Of a stretch of DNA of 64,000 nucleotides, positions 14,806 to 26,773 are shown piece after piece. Within the stretch, counting starts at the first letter, position 1. The number at the start of each line of letters is the position of its first letter. The translations under genes were made by a program, and so were the position numbers. A model generated the notes under the pieces. That model did not search any database, was not told the DNA's origin, and saw only the letters and a program-made list of their open reading frames with translations. The DNA is from Cornus controversa (Eukaryota > Streptophyta > Magnoliopsida > Cornales > Cornaceae), in contig CM048853.1 of assembly GCA_026545225.1 (NCBI GenBank), positions 47,293,755 through 47,357,754 of the forward strand. The letters run 5' to 3'.

Positions 14806-15231
14806 GCATGTATGTTCATATGCATTCTCTTATGGACATAAAAAGGAAGAAAACACTCACTTGTCCATTCTTTTTCTGAGTTTATGCAACAAGCGAAGAT
14901 TGTCGTGCTCAATGTGTTTGATAAGCTTCTCAATGAACAAATGACGTTCAAGAGGACCAAGCTTAGTGACATCGATAACCCTTTTTCGTTTAACCCCATT
15001 TTCATCATATTCATGGTCAAGCAAAGATGATCTCAACCGTTCAAAAGTGGGTAATCTCTCAATCGCAGCCCATTGCAATGCACATTCATCATCACCCTTT
15101 ACAGAACCCAAATCCGAACTGCTTCGGAAACTAGAAATGTGATGCTGAAATGATGAACTGATACTTCTTCCTGTATCTGCCAGCTCTGTTTCCAGTGATT
15201 TTATCTCATCATTACCCACCAACTGAGCCAT
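371..15231 (-). CDS. Full-size PDR-type ABC transporter, ABCG30/PDR2-like, copy 1
   Basis: Predicted ATP-driven exporter of the plant PDR (ABCG full-size) family, probably in the plasma membrane; substrate unknown. Twenty-four exons with GT-AG introns: 14861-15231, 14025-14148, 13167-13252, 12154-12238, 11176-11335, 10999-11075, 9968-10021, 9770-9860, 9270-9571, 8906-9187, 8444-8757, 8060-8220, 7875-7978, 6885-7038, 6670-6804, 6451-6524, 6014-6346, 5640-5930, 4818-4901, 4549-4682, 3456-3683, 2439-2610, 1613-1867, 371-637. They sum to 4338 bp (1445 residues); phases agree throughout and no stop was found. NBD1 has Walker A GPPGCGKT near residue 200, signature SGGQKKR near 340 and Walker B FLDD near 361-364, where the family has Asp-Glu. 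NBD2 has GVSGAGKT near 890, [17 protein letters not shown] and TIHQPS. TMDs lie in exons 10-14 and 21-24. Oddities: Asn in the FYRER-type motif (about residue 1255) and Ser in GLDARSAA. Family assignment comes from recalled motifs, not a search. Confidence 0.9.
14773..14803. repeat. (TA)n microsatellite in intron 1 of copy 1
   Basis: Uninterrupted alternating T/A run inside intron 1, just below the exon 1 donor. The equivalent position in copy 2 has only a short interrupted TA stretch, so its length is specific to this copy. Confidence 0.8.
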
Positions 15232-15485
15232 ATTGAGTAATGGAGGACTTTAAAGTGGAATGGTGAGGAGAGAGACAAATAAGTTATGGATATATATATA
15301 TATGCAGTTTTCTCTTTAGTTGTTGCATCATTCTCATTCCTCTGTAAAATATAGTAGAGAAAGTTTAATAAGAGATATTGCAACCTTATAAACAAAATTA
15401 AAATAATAATAATTAAAATAATAATAATAATAAAAATAAAATAAAAGAGAAAGATATTGCAATCTATGACATTATAATTAGAAGT

Positions 15486-15519
<34 letters not shown>

Positions 15520-15540
15520 TGGGTTGCTCATTTTAAATTG
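15232..15540 (-). promoter_or_regulatory. Putative 5' UTR and core promoter of copy 1
   Basis: Directly upstream of the copy 1 ATG. A TATATATA run at about 15289-15303 lies 60-75 bp before the start codon in the minus orientation and could serve as a TATA box. A (GA)n tract at about 15487-15517 reads as a CT-rich tract on the coding strand, a common feature of plant core promoters. The first 60 bp resemble those of copy 2 and the relic at 27300. The transcription start is not determinable from sequence alone. Confidence 0.4.
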
Positions 15541-16199
15541 AGTAGTATTACTCAAGTCGGCTAAACACGGCTCATCACTTGAGCATGACGTTGAACGGAT
15601 TGCTGAAAGACATATTACCAGTTTGACATGCTTAAATATTTTTCGGAGTAGGTATGTCGAGCTGGCTTTGGAATCAGATCCTCGCCTGTATCATTTTGTT
15701 TTCTGATGCAATAATTTTACATCTGGAATGTAGCAACTTTAAATTCACAATACGATAACTATGTAAATATATGTTAAATTTATAATTTAATGGTATTATT
15801 ACATTGTAATATAATGTAACAATGTAACAACCTTAAATCGATAATGTAACTACATAAATATGTTAAATTCTTGATTTAATAATGTTATAACATCATAATA
15901 CGATGTAATATATTGTACAAGTGTTATATTTTTGATATAAATATGTTGCATAATTTTTTTACAACTTTCTCGAGTGATGTATTGTGTTAAATTATGATAT
16001 AACTGTGTGTTGAACTGTGATATAACAGTGTTGTATCAGTGCACGTGATTTCCTAAACAAAAGAGGATTCTGATTCAAGATCCATTCCTATTTATGAAAT
16101 GGTCCAACGATCAATATTCACTAGCTATGATATACACTGTTTTTCAGCCTAATTCAATCATTTAGAACTCTGAAATCTTGTTTTTTCAATCCTATAGGA
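15541..16199. other. AT-rich spacer with degenerate repeats
   Basis: No gene seen. Between about 15730 and 16010 a motif of the type aatgtaac...taaattt recurs imperfectly with a period near 100 bp, suggesting an old, decayed tandem duplication. Confidence 0.4.
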
Positions 16200-17279
16200 T
16201 CCGTTTGGTTAGACATAATCAAAGTAGAAAAGAAAGGAAACGAAAAATGAAAAGAAAAGTGAAGTGAATGAAAAGAAAATTAACTTTTCTACATGCATTT
16301 GGTTAGCATGAAATTTTTTCAAAAAAGTTGTGGAAAAATATTATTTTGTTAGTTTGGATGACATGAAAGTGAAAAAAAAATGATTCTACCTACCAAAACT
16401 ACCCTTATGATTTCAAACACTAAAAAAATAAATAAATTTCTATTAGATGAATTCTCTTTATGTCCAATTATTTATATTTATTTTTAGCAAAGAAATAGTA
16501 AAATGATGATTTATTAAAAAAATAACTATAATTATTTGTATTTATTTTTAAAATAAGGTTCATAATATTTTTATTATGTGAAACTCATTGGTGATTTAAT
16601 TTTTATTTTATTTTGTTAGATGTAGGCAAATGGAGTTTCAAGTTCATGTCATCAAAATTATGAATATACATAACTCGGTGATAGAAGAGTTGGTTGGGTA
16701 CTTAGTACCACAATGATGGAGAATGAAAAAAATAAACTAAAAAAATATGGATAATGCTACTCAGGCAGAATACTTAGGCAGAAAGTTTTACATCCATTGC
16801 CTGAATAGCATTACCCAAAAAATATATACCATAATTAAATAAAAAAGAGAGTTTCAGAGTCGAATAATAAAAGAAGAAAGGCAAAACATATTATTGTTTT
16901 TCACGGTTATATTATATTACTGTAATTTTTAAGTGAGAGAGAATGTGTTATGCTAGAAAAGTTGCACTGAATGGGAAGAAGAGTGTGAAGATTACTATAA
17001 TTTTTAAGTGAGTGAGAATGTGTTATACTAGAAAAGTTGCACTGAAGAAGAAGAAGAGTGAAGAGAAACAACTAACGGAGCATAATAAAAAAATAACATA
17101 TAAAGTCACGTGAAAGCAAAATTTACCTGTGTTTTATACAAGAAATGTTTTGGGAGAAAATAAGCTAGAATTTTAGTTTCCTCAAAATTTTCACTTTCTT
17201 TCTAACTAAACTCCTAAAAAATTTAATTTTTTTTCTTTTTCTTTCCTTTCTTGCTACTTCTAGCTAACCAAACAGACTC
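16200..17279. mobile_element. Candidate non-autonomous TIR DNA transposon (about 1.1 kb)
   Basis: The left end reads CCGTTTGGTTAG and the right end is its near inverse, CTAACCAAACAG. Similarity continues inward as purine-rich AGAAAGGAAA on the left and its complement on the right. ATAGGA occurs just outside both ends (16194-16199 and 17280-17285) and may be a target duplication, although the TIRs do not align perfectly to that boundary. The interior has no coding capacity. It holds a direct duplication of about 74 bp (about 16919-17063, around the motif gaaaagttgcactgaa). Superfamily not assigned. Confidence 0.5.
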
Positions 17280-17880
17280 ATAGGAAACTATCATATTCTT
17301 ATTATTTTTGATATTTACTAGTTTTCAAATTCTTATTATTTTTAGTATTTAATAGTTTTTAGTGATTGGGTTTTATTTCCTATTTTTCCGTAATTTTTAG
17401 ACAAAGTGTCATTTTGGACTTTTTTTTTTTTGTTTGCTTATGCTAGGTTTTATCTCTTATTTGTTTGTAATTTTTAGAGATAGTGTCAGTTTGAACTTCC
17501 TTTTTATGTTTTTTAGTTTTTAGTGATAGTGTATATTTTTGGCTTTTAGGCTTTATCTCCTATTTTTAGAGATAATGTCATTTGGTTTTTTTTTGTTATG
17601 TTTGCGTAATTAGGTTTGGTGATATAGTTTTCTTTTGGAATTTTTATTTTTAGTGATTAGTTAATGTTGTTAGGTTTGATTTTCTCATGTTTAGTAGTTT
17701 TTAGTGATATATAGTGTCATTTTGGACTTCTTGTTTGTAGTGATTAGGTAAGTGAGCTTCTTGTTTTTATTGATTTTAGGTATTGTTGTTGGGATTGTTT
17801 AATAGTTTTTAGTGATTATGTTTTATCTCATGTTTTTTTATAATGTCATTTTGATTTCAATTATGTTTAGGTTTTCTTAC
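17280..17880. repeat. Degenerate T-rich minisatellite
   Basis: A unit of roughly 80-100 bp built from pieces such as tttttagtgat, ggttttatctc and gatagtgtcattttgga recurs at least five times with many indels. No open reading frame of interest. It looks like an eroded tandem array. Confidence 0.55.
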
Positions 17881-17929
17881 GTTACTAGTTTCCCACGCTT
17901 TTGGGGAGATTTCACTGTCTCTCACTTTG

Positions 17930-18235
17930 AAAGGAAACGAAATAGCATTTACTTTGCTGAGGCAAGTTTAAACAACTTTCAATAAAAAATGTTTCTCTTC
18001 ATTTTACATTTTAATATTTGTGATTATAATTTTTCTATCTTTGATTTTCAATCAATCAGCAAATTTTATTTTAATTTGAAATATATTGAATTTTTATGTT
18101 AGTAATCGAATTGGCAAACTCACAAAGTCCTACATTTCCTTTTTAAAGACATATAACCAATCCCTTTCAATTTTTAATAAAACCAAATAAGTCTTGTTTT
18201 GAAACCTTTTCTCATTTAAGTTATAAAATCAATCA
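17930..18235. repeat. Upstream block shared by ABCG gene copies
   Basis: The segment with taaacaactttcaata, tctatctttgattttcaatc and the following lines recurs, diverged, at about 48325-48560 (upstream of copy 2) and in two halves at about 51670-51812 and 52732-53110 (upstream of the 5' gene fragment). This shows that the tandem duplication unit included several kb of upstream DNA. Confidence 0.6.
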
Positions 18236-18254
18236 ATTTTTCATACGCACTTTA

Positions 18255-18632
18255 GGCCTGTTTGAATTAACTTTTCAAATGTTGTTTTTGACTTTTTAGA
18301 TCAACAAACTATTTAAAACAATGTTTGACTAGTTTTTATAGGAGAGCTTCGTCTCTTAAAAGAGCGTTTTGGAAGAAGTTGGGACCCCAGCTTCCTAAAA
18401 TGCTTCTTTTTCAAGACACGAGAAATTGTTTATGGTTTAATGAAACTTTCAAAATACAAGCATACCCTTTTGTTTAGGCTATGAAAAAATTAAATTATAA
18501 CCTATATCATTATAAAGCTCTTCAAGAATATAGTTTTCAAACACTAACACATAAGTCAAATAGAAGTGATAGCTTCTACTTCTCTTTTTCTTCAGTATAA
18601 AAGTAAAAGCAAAAGTTATGTCAAACAAGGCT
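18255..18632. mobile_element. Tourist-like (PIF/Harbinger) MITE candidate
   Basis: The left terminus is GGCCTGTTTGAATTAACTTTT and the right terminus, read on the other strand, is GCCTTGTTTGACATAACTTTT. TTA flanks both ends (18252-18254 and 18633-18635), matching the 3-bp target preference of PIF/Harbinger MITEs. About 377 bp, non-coding. Confidence 0.6.
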
Positions 18633-18944
18633 TTAGTGTACTGGGATGGTGGGATCATTCTACAATGGACCTCCATAACAGTGGTGGGGTGATCTCGAAG
18701 GTTCTTGATGTTAGGCTTAGCTTCGGAGTCTAAATGTTTGGAGTAATTCAAGAAATAAACTTTCAAATAATTTGGATTGGACACCGAAGAAGATTTTAGT
18801 TCATGTACTGAATTACAGGGAGTTGAAATGTGCAAGCAAGCATAGATGACAATGAGATTTGACATATCATCAATTTACTTAGGTCAAGTGACTAAGGCTT
18901 CACTTAAACTAATTATTTTTTATACTTAAAGGTAATTATTTTTT

Positions 18945-19640
18945 ATACTTAAAGGTCAATTATACAAAAAGATGGAGAAATTAATGACAAAATAAATAAT
19001 ATAATTAAAATAAGTTGGACAAAATGAAAGAATACTAGTGAGGTTTTACGCGATAAATGAATACCAATTAAATTAAAATGAAACGTATATAGAATAATTA
19101 TTAGACCGACTATTTTATATGGTGCGAAATGTTGGGTGCTAAAAACGAAACATGAACAATGCATCCATGGGATGAATATGCGGATATTAAGATGGATGTT
19201 AGGTGTAACAAGGAAAGATAAGATTAATAATCAAAAGATTAGAGAAAAATTACGGGTAACACGAATATGTGGATATTAAGATGGATGTTAGGTGTAACAA
19301 GGAAATATAAGATTAATAATCAAAAGATTAGAGAAAAATTACGGGTAACACCCATTAACGAGAAAATAAGAGATAGTAGATTAAGGTGGTATGGACATAT
19401 TTAACGTCGACCTTTAGATGTGCTAGTGAGAAGAGAAAATTTGATTTGCTTAGAAGAAAAAAGACAAAAATGTCGACCAAAACTAACATAGAATCGAGTG
19501 ATAAGAAATGATTTTAACAAATTAAATTTAGTAGGAGAAATGACTTGTGATAGAAAATAGTGAAAAAAGAGAATTCATGTGTTTGATAGAATAAAGGCAA
19601 GGATGGAAATGATGTTGAGTCAATTTACCATTTATGAGGT
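18945..19640 (+). pseudogene. Degenerate RTE-type LINE reverse-transcriptase 3' portion
   Basis: Conceptual translation in the plus orientation, across stops and small shifts, gives the typical post-catalytic end of plant RTE-type LINE proteins. Segments such as GSIIQKDGEI, RPTILYGAKCW, MRILRWMLGVTRKDKI, LRWYGHI and RRPLDVLVRRE appear in the expected order. Catalytic YxDD is not present in this piece, so the copy is 5' truncated. It has several in-frame stops and an internal 89-bp duplication. Identification is from recalled family motifs. Confidence 0.75.
19174..19351. repeat. 89-bp tandem duplication inside the LINE relic
   Basis: The segment starting gaatatgcggatatta is repeated at 19263 with only about two differences, ending near acgggtaacac. 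High identity of the two units inside an otherwise decayed element points to a recent duplication. Confidence 0.85.
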
Positions 19641-19659
19641 CAAAAGCGAACAAATAAAA

Positions 19660-20930
19660 TAAATGCAGCTATGTGACGTATATTTGCAATTGACAAATTT
19701 TGGTGTCAAAACTAAGTTATCGAGTTATACTTTTCGTTTCAACTCTTTGTATTCGATCATGAAGTTGAAGATCGAGAGTATAAAAAGTGTTTTCATCAAT
19801 TCAGGCATATGATCAGGCCATCAATGATCTAGACAAGGAACTTGATCATCTGAAGCATGCATTGACATCATTGATCAAGTATGAGAGTCACATAGATCAT
19901 ATAAGATGGTAAGATCACTTAGTATTTCATAAGGTGAAGTTCGAGTTTGGAAATTAGGGTTTTAATACAAAAATTCATGTTTTCAAACTTTGGATCGGTT
20001 CAATTGTTCATACAACCGGTCCAAGCACCTTTGGTATCTCATACCTTGGTGTTTACCCATAGTGGACTGGTCTTGATGTTCTCACAACTAGTTCAACTTA
20101 GAGAAAGTACAGTGAATCGGTCCAAACTTCTGTACAATCGGTCCAACTTTACTGATGGTTACTTTCTAAATAAGTAATGTCCTATTTTGACTTGAATTGG
20201 TTTCTAAACATTCCTAAAACAATGAAAAACGTTCCTAATCAGTTTCTGACTTGTTTTTTAGTAAATTGAGGAGGACTTCATCATCTATATAAACTCTCAT
20301 ATGTTTTCTTTCTAGATATGCTCTTTGATTATGTTTTGAGAGCTCATATATATATATATATATATATATATACATTTTGAGTGATTAGGGTTGTGTCTCT
20401 CTCTCCGCTTATCAATTATTCGAAGACTGCTTTAGAGATTACTTATTGATCAACTCATTAGTTTCGGTTTGGTTTCTTCTCAACTGTTCATTGGTGAGGA
20501 AGGAAAAGAAGATCGTACTAAGAATATGATAGAATACTCGCGAAGTGTTCATATTCTTCCAGTTACCCTTCTACAAGGATTTTAATGTTAGCCTAAAATT
20601 TACAACAATTGGATGTGGAGTTGCAATAGTAAGCCTGGTGTTCAACTTCAAATTCTTGACATAGTGGAGTGGGTGCGACTCTAGGGCAAAGTTTGTTGTA
20701 CTTTGCTTCGATGATAGTGTATTTGATTCTTTAATACAACACTCTCACTCATGGTTTTTTCCCATCTTGAGTTTTACACATATATCGGGTGTTAATATTT
20801 ATGTACTTTACTTAATTTATTTGCTTTATGTGTTTAGTTAATTTTAATTGGATTTAAAGTAGAATTAATCAAACCAACAAGTAAACCTAATCACCACCTC
20901 TAAATTTTAATCAAGTTTTTGCAACCACTT
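19660..20930. mobile_element. Degenerate LTR-like region (possibly Copia)
   Basis: No gene. The stretch around 20440-20790 resembles Copia LTR/leader DNA, including a section like tcatggttttttcccatctt followed by gagttttacac, a phrase common near the ends of plant Copia LTRs. I could not find matching ends, a second LTR or target duplications. A (TA)n run sits at 20347-20372. Confidence 0.3.
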
Positions 20931-20964
20931 TTGCACCATACTTCTCACAAATATATATATATAT

Positions 20965-22412
20965 TGTAAAGGTAGGGGTTCAAATTATAGAGAGGGAATG
21001 ACTAACACCAATCTGGATGATAGAGAATAAGTTAAAATATATGAATTTATGTGAAGAAAGTACTGTAATAGAATAGAGAGAAATTATGTAGAACTAGGTT
21101 TAAGATATATGGAATAGAGAGATGAGGATGAGATGGGAGAAAGAGAAAGTAAATATGACTGGGAGAGAGAAGGGGGTTAGAGTTGACTAATTGCATTCAC
21201 ACTATGGGGTATTTATGGACCTTAGGTATGAGCTTTTGACAGCTGTCATCCTACGTGGCACAAGCTCATCTTGCCACATGTCTCTTCCTTTGTCATACTT
21301 GGTTAAAGCCACGGGCATCTCTTCCATGATCGCGGGTAAGTATTATGCACTGTCCTATTTATAACACAATACATAATACCCCTCGCGAGTCATACAATTA
21401 TACTTTAGACCTTAATAAGTCTTTCTCTCAATCCTCCATTCCACACTCAAGCCATCTTTCCTGCTAGGATTATAACGTCATATGCTTCGATATGACACCA
21501 TAATTGCTTGGGTCATATCACAGTGCGCTTCTGTGCCAGAAATGACCTGAGAACCACTATAACTTCATACAAGATCCAACCTTTCAAGCCTAGAAGTAAC
21601 GTCGCGACTAGTTACTCTCTATCCTGCAGAGAATAGCTAGTAATCCTTCATGTGGTCCCTACTATGAGATTTATCACTTGGGGTCATGAGCTCGAAGCCA
21701 TATGATTGCCCATTCTTCCATGATTTCTCACAACCCTGGGATATGCCAAGGCGTTAACTAAAACATACCCGCGATGGGAGGTTTCCCCCACTCACCCCTA
21801 TCCTTCGTGAGTTAAAATCACTCTCGACCACTTTTAACACCTTTGCTGGGTAAAGTCACCCGTGATCAATTTCAATGCTTTCGCGAATTAAAGTCACCCA
21901 TAACTGCTATATGATCCTCAGAACGTACCAATTCATTTGCCATCCTAACCAGTCCATTTGCAACTCATCGGGGTGCACAAAAGATCCTTTTACGACCCAT
22001 CGGGCCGCGGGAAGGGTCCACTCGCATAGGGTGGGTCGTGGGAAGGATCCGCCCACATAAGGAAGAACCCAGTTTTAGATTTATTCAAGCTTTGAAATGA
22101 AATCCACTCCTCATTCTTATACTTTTGGCGTACACCTCTTTATAGTTGCCCCCGCCCTCATAGGGTGGGTCGCGGGAATGATCCACCCACATAGGAAAAA
22201 ACCCAATTTTGGCTTTCTTCGAGCCTGGAAGTGAAATCCACTCCTTGTTCTTATAATTTTAACATACACCTCTTTACAATTGCCCCTGCTCGCATAGGGT
22301 GGGTCGCGGGAAGGATTTGCCTGAATAGGGAAAAACCTAGTTTTGGCTTTCTTCAAGCCTCAAAGTGAGATCCACTCCTCGTTCATATACTTTTGATGTA
22401 CACCTCTTTACA
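20965..22412 (-). repeat. LTR of the 5.05 kb element (3' LTR in its own orientation)
   Basis: 1448 bp, alignable along its length with 24728-26014. It carries about three copies of the internal tandem unit of about 133 bp near its high-coordinate end, against about two in the other LTR, which accounts for most of the length difference. Confidence 0.85.
22029..22412. repeat. Tandem units of about 133 bp within the LTR
   Basis: Three units each contain gggtgggtcg, a ggaag(g)atcc motif, aacccaattttggctttctt-like sequence and finally cacctctttaca followed by attgccccc. Each unit thus ends with a copy of the LTR terminus plus its G-rich neighbour (read on minus). The other LTR has two such units at about 25755-26014. 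Confidence 0.8.
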
Positions 22413-23639
22413 ATTGTCACCTTGCAGCCGTTGACCTTTTAAGAGCTAACGGGTGTAATACCAAAGAAAAATTCAATCGTATTTACAAAACAACCTTCAA
22501 TTATTTGCTTGGTCACTTTAACTCCATGAAATAAAAAATTCTGTTTGGGTGTTTCACCATGTTGTTTTCATGAACTTTCAATAGATCTTTTTCTTTGATG
22601 AGCCTTCTGTCTTTACAGTTGCCCCCTTACAAGCGGCGAGATTCTAAGAGCAAATGACTGCAACACTTGATGATTCACGTTGAGAAGAGCATGCTCATAT
22701 TGCACTAAGATGCTGATCATATCTTCCTGGTCATTTGTTATAATCAAAATTAACTTGCTCCGATATTGGTGATGACAAATGACGAGTAGATGATGGCATA
22801 AGCTCAACTTCAATGACAAGACACAACAATGTGATGCTGATAGTAACACGATTTCGGTGTCCGGTGAAGGTTACTGTTTGTGAAGTGCTGACGTTTGGAT
22901 TTTGGCGATATCGGGTTCCACACCTCATGCTATGTGAGGACTACAAATTTTTATCTGAAATTTCAAATCTTTAACACTTGTGGGTGGTCATTCGCAACTA
23001 TGAAGTTCACAATTTTCTGTTTTTGCGGGTGAGAGTCACTAGTGGCTATGCCTTGGCTTGGTGATTTTTTATTCATGATTATGCATTTATAATAGATCAT
23101 GAGCCGCGTAGAACTCCCCGGATTGGTTTTCTAATTTGGTAATACTATCAATAGCTTATTACTTATGAAATGGTAAATGCTTAGAAATTTGCCCAATTGC
23201 ATTGATATTCGCCCAACCTAGAGTTGTGAGCGTAGAATAGGAATTCATCGGTAGCCTTAAAGAAACGATCTTTGTCATTGTCGGCATTTCACTTTGGAAG
23301 TCCAAAGTGGAAGAGACTAATCAGAAGAGCCTATCAGCCCTATTATTCAAGAATAATACTTTAATCGTTTCATGATTGGGTCAAGCAAAACGATCGGATA
23401 AATGTGAGCTTCTAACAGTCTACTACCTTTGAAATTACTTGTCACCTGTTTGCTTGCTAAACACTTTACCACTATGGTGGAAAGTAAAATTCTTCATTTG
23501 TTTCTTATTATGGGAACTTCATATATATGTCGCTTCCCAGGCCGTGACTCTTGTGATAATGGATGAAAAACCTTAAACTCGCTCTATAGTATTATGATCT
23601 TCGTGACTTTATAGCGAAAAAACAATGTACCTCCCTCCT

Positions 23640-24691
23640 GCTTGGGTGACATTCTTTAGCCTTCATTTTCATGTTCTTGAGACTGCATTATATCCTCAAG
23701 CTTCCTTACACTTTCGATCAATGAAGAAAATGTTTGTTGTTCATGATTGATAAGATGAACACGATACTCAAAAAAAAATTCCATCAACACAAATCTTTAT
23801 CAACTATACTTCAGTTATTGGTTCAAAGCATTATAAAGATGCTTCTCGAAAATGTTTAACATAAGCAATGATTTCCTCTCCGAGTCTCTGCTTTTGTCAC
23901 GTAAGGGACACCATGGTGACTCTCTCTTCTGTGTAAAAAAATTTGGCCAACATTTCAGTCCACGTTGAAGTAGTCCTCGGTGCTAAGCTTATGTACCAAG
24001 TATAAGCCCTTCCTGTGAGAGATTTGGATAACTCTTTAATTTTTAGATGCTCATCATTGCGGTTGGCCCCCAAAGAATCAACAAAGCGTGAGACATGCTC
24101 TTTTGTGTTCCTTTATTTACCACCAAACTATTTGAGCTTTGGAGGAGTATACCCCTCAAGATATGGTAAGGCTAGTATAACAGGATTATAAGGTGGCAAA
24201 ATTTTGATGTCCAGAGTTGAGTCCTTTTTAGAATTAAGGATTGCTTGTAGTTGAGTCACGAATGAAGGATTATCACCAATCTGATTGTGATGGAGGTTTT
24301 TAGATACTCTCAAAGGCTTATTTAAAGGACCGAGCTCAGATTCAAGTACAATTACTTGTTTACGCATCAGGTTTTGATCAGGAACAAGTGATGAATTTTG
24401 AGAAACTGGAACAGAGTGTTGAACTTTCAAAAACTGTAGGATTTATTTTTCTGTTTCATGAATGCTCATGAGAGTTTGAAGGACCATCGGAGAGACACTA
24501 GCTTGAAGTTGTGGTGGCGACAGAGTTACAAGTGTTTCTTGTCGAGTTTGTACTTTACGCCGTCACTGAGGAGCAGGTCCTAAGGCAGGATTGACCATTT
24601 CTTGATTAGTAGGATCTTAATTTTGATCTAGCAAGTGTGAAGTTGAAGTCGTTTGCTTTCCTTTTCGCTTAGCATTCCTCTGTCCAGCCAT
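23640..24691 (-). pseudogene. Decayed gag of the LTR retrotransposon
   Basis: A start (ATGGCTGGACAG in minus orientation, 24691) follows the primer-binding region. Translation shows a Retrotrans_gag-like core with recognisable pieces: EHVSRFVDSLGA, LKIKELSKSLTGRAYTWY, SLAPRTTSTW and KQRLGEEI. It is broken by several stops. The longest uninterrupted part (24128-24430) is the region before the core. The remaining internal DNA down to 22413 shows no pol domain. Confidence 0.65.
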
Positions 24692-24727
24692 GGTGGAAGG
24701 CAATCTCGCCCTAGTGAAGTCACCAAA

Positions 24728-26014
24728 TGTAAAGGTAGGGGTTCAAATTATAGAGAGGGAATGACTAACACCAATCTGGATGATGGAGAATAAGTTAAAA
24801 TATATGAATTTATGTGAAGAAAGTATTGTAATAGAATAGAGAGAAATCATGTAGAACTAGGTTTAAGAAGTATGGAATAGAGAGATGAGGATAAGATGGG
24901 AGAAAGAGAAAGCAAATATAACTGGGAGAGAGAGGGGGGTTAGAGTTAACTAATTGCATTCACACCATGGGATATTTATAGACCTTAGGTATGAGGCTTT
25001 GACAGCTATCATCCTATGTGGCACAAGCTCATCATGCCATATGTCTCTTCCTTTGTCATACTTAGTTAAAGCCATGAGCATCTCTTCCATGATTGCGGGT
25101 AAGTATTATGCACTGTCCTATTTATAACACAATACATAATACCCTTCGTGAGTCATACAGTTATGCTTTAGACCTTAACGAGCCTTTCTTTCAATCCTCC
25201 TTTCCACACTCAACCCATCTTTCCAACTAGGATTATGATGTCATATGCTCCGATATGACACCATAACTGTCCGGGTCATATCACAGTGCGCTTTTGTGCT
25301 AGAAATGACCTGAGAACCACTATAACTTCATACAAGCTCTAACCTTTCAAGGCTAAAAGTAACGTCGCGACTAGTTACTTTCTATCCTGTAAAGAATAGC
25401 TAGTAATTCTTCATGCGGTCCCTGTTATAAGAATTATCACTCGGAGTCATGAGCTCAGAGCCACATGATCGCCTATTCTTCCATGATTTATCATAACCCT
25501 GGGATATGCCAAGGCGTCAACCAAAACATACCCGCGAGGGGAGGTTGCACCCACTCATCCCTTATCCTTTGTAGTTAAAGTCACTCTCGACCATTTTCAA
25601 CACCTTTGCGGGTTAAAGTCACCCGTGATCGCTTTCAATGCTTTTGTGGATTAAAGTCACCCATGACTACTATATGATCCTCGGAACCAATTCGCTTGCC
25701 ATCTCAACCAGTCCACCCGCAACTCGCCAGGTGAGCAAAAGATCTTCTTACGACCCATTGGGTCGTGGGAAAGATCTGCTCGTATAGGAAAAATACCGCC
25801 CGTATAGGGAAGAACCCAATTTTAGCTTTTTTTCGAGCCTTGAAGTGAAATTCACTCCTCGTGACGTACACCTCTTTACAGTTGCCCCCACTCGAATAGG
25901 GTGGGTCGCTAGAAGGATCCACCCGCATAGGAAAAAACCCAATTTTGGCTTTCTTCGAGCCTTGAAGTGAAATCCACTTCACGTTCTTATAGTTTTGACG
26001 TGCACCTCTTTACA
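24728..26014 (-). repeat. LTR of the 5.05 kb element (5' LTR in its own orientation)
   Basis: 1287 bp. It starts at the TGTAAAGG right after the primer-binding-like sequence and ends in CTCTTTACA at 26014. It matches 20965-22412 over its whole length with scattered substitutions, many of transition type, so the insertion is not very recent. Confidence 0.85.
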
Positions 26015-26773
26015 TATATATTCTATAGTATTTGAATCAAGATAGAGATGGTGTATGAACATTGCTCTATTGGCAAGATACATTTAAAAATTAGACCACA
26101 TTTGTCGTGAGGGATTATAAGACCACTAGTAACGTTTATAATAACTAATCTTTCATAGTTGTCACTACGAAGCCTGTATGTCACGTTCTGACTAGCTCAT
26201 ATCCTTCTTTTTCAAGTCTAACTGCTGTAGTATCCCTTTCAAGGAACATTTATAGTTCAAAATTTGTGGTCAATTTCAGAATATTAATATCCATTTTCAA
26301 TGGGAAGAGTTCACCAATAATATATCCAAGAGATCATATGTGATTCGATCTTCATAACTATCAAACAGTGTTAACCAATCTTGAAATTTTGAAAATTGAC
26401 AAATGTGAATTTTCAACCTATGATAAAAATTAACGCGACATGTGAATTTTCAACCTAGAGTATGTGACTGTTAATGGATTGAATGACCCAAATCAAATGC
26501 AATGTTAATTGCAGATTTCAACATAAGATATGTCATGATTAATTAATGGAATGACCCAAACCCAAATAAGAGGCGGTGTATATATATATATATATATATA
26601 TATTTTAACTTTTTATTGGAAGTGATGTAAAACAGATTCTTCCAACTTTTATGGCCATTGGAATCAATGTGGCTGATACGATTTTTGGTACAGTTTTGAC
26701 ATTACTGAATTGAAAATTGTACATTAAATTTGATCGTGATATATGTTGTTTTCAGCTAAATTCTATTGTTTAG
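26015..26773. other. AT-rich spacer with (TA)n microsatellite
   Basis: No gene seen. A (TA)n run lies at about 26578-26603. Near 26390-26470 a short phrase (tgtgaattttcaacct) is repeated. Nothing else is recognisable. Confidence 0.4.

Larger units (their letters stand above)
20965..26014 (-). mobile_element. Non-autonomous Ty3/gypsy-type LTR retrotransposon (LARD-like), 5.05 kb
   Basis: Two direct LTRs (20965-22412 and 24728-26014) start TGTAAAGG and end CTCTTTACA on the plus strand. They enclose 2.3 kb of internal DNA. TATAT lies on both sides and may be the 5-bp target duplication, though the flank is itself TA-rich. Orientation is minus: next to the right LTR the minus strand reads TTGGTGACTTCACTAGGG, close to the primer-binding region of gypsy elements that begins TTGGCGACTCC. 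A decayed gag begins 37 bp further on. No protease, reverse transcriptase or integrase is visible, so the element depended on partners. Confidence 0.85.

Noticed and set aside
18479..18865. 128-codon open frame on the minus strand
   Set aside because: It starts outside and runs into the MITE at 18255-18632; the translation has no recognisable features.
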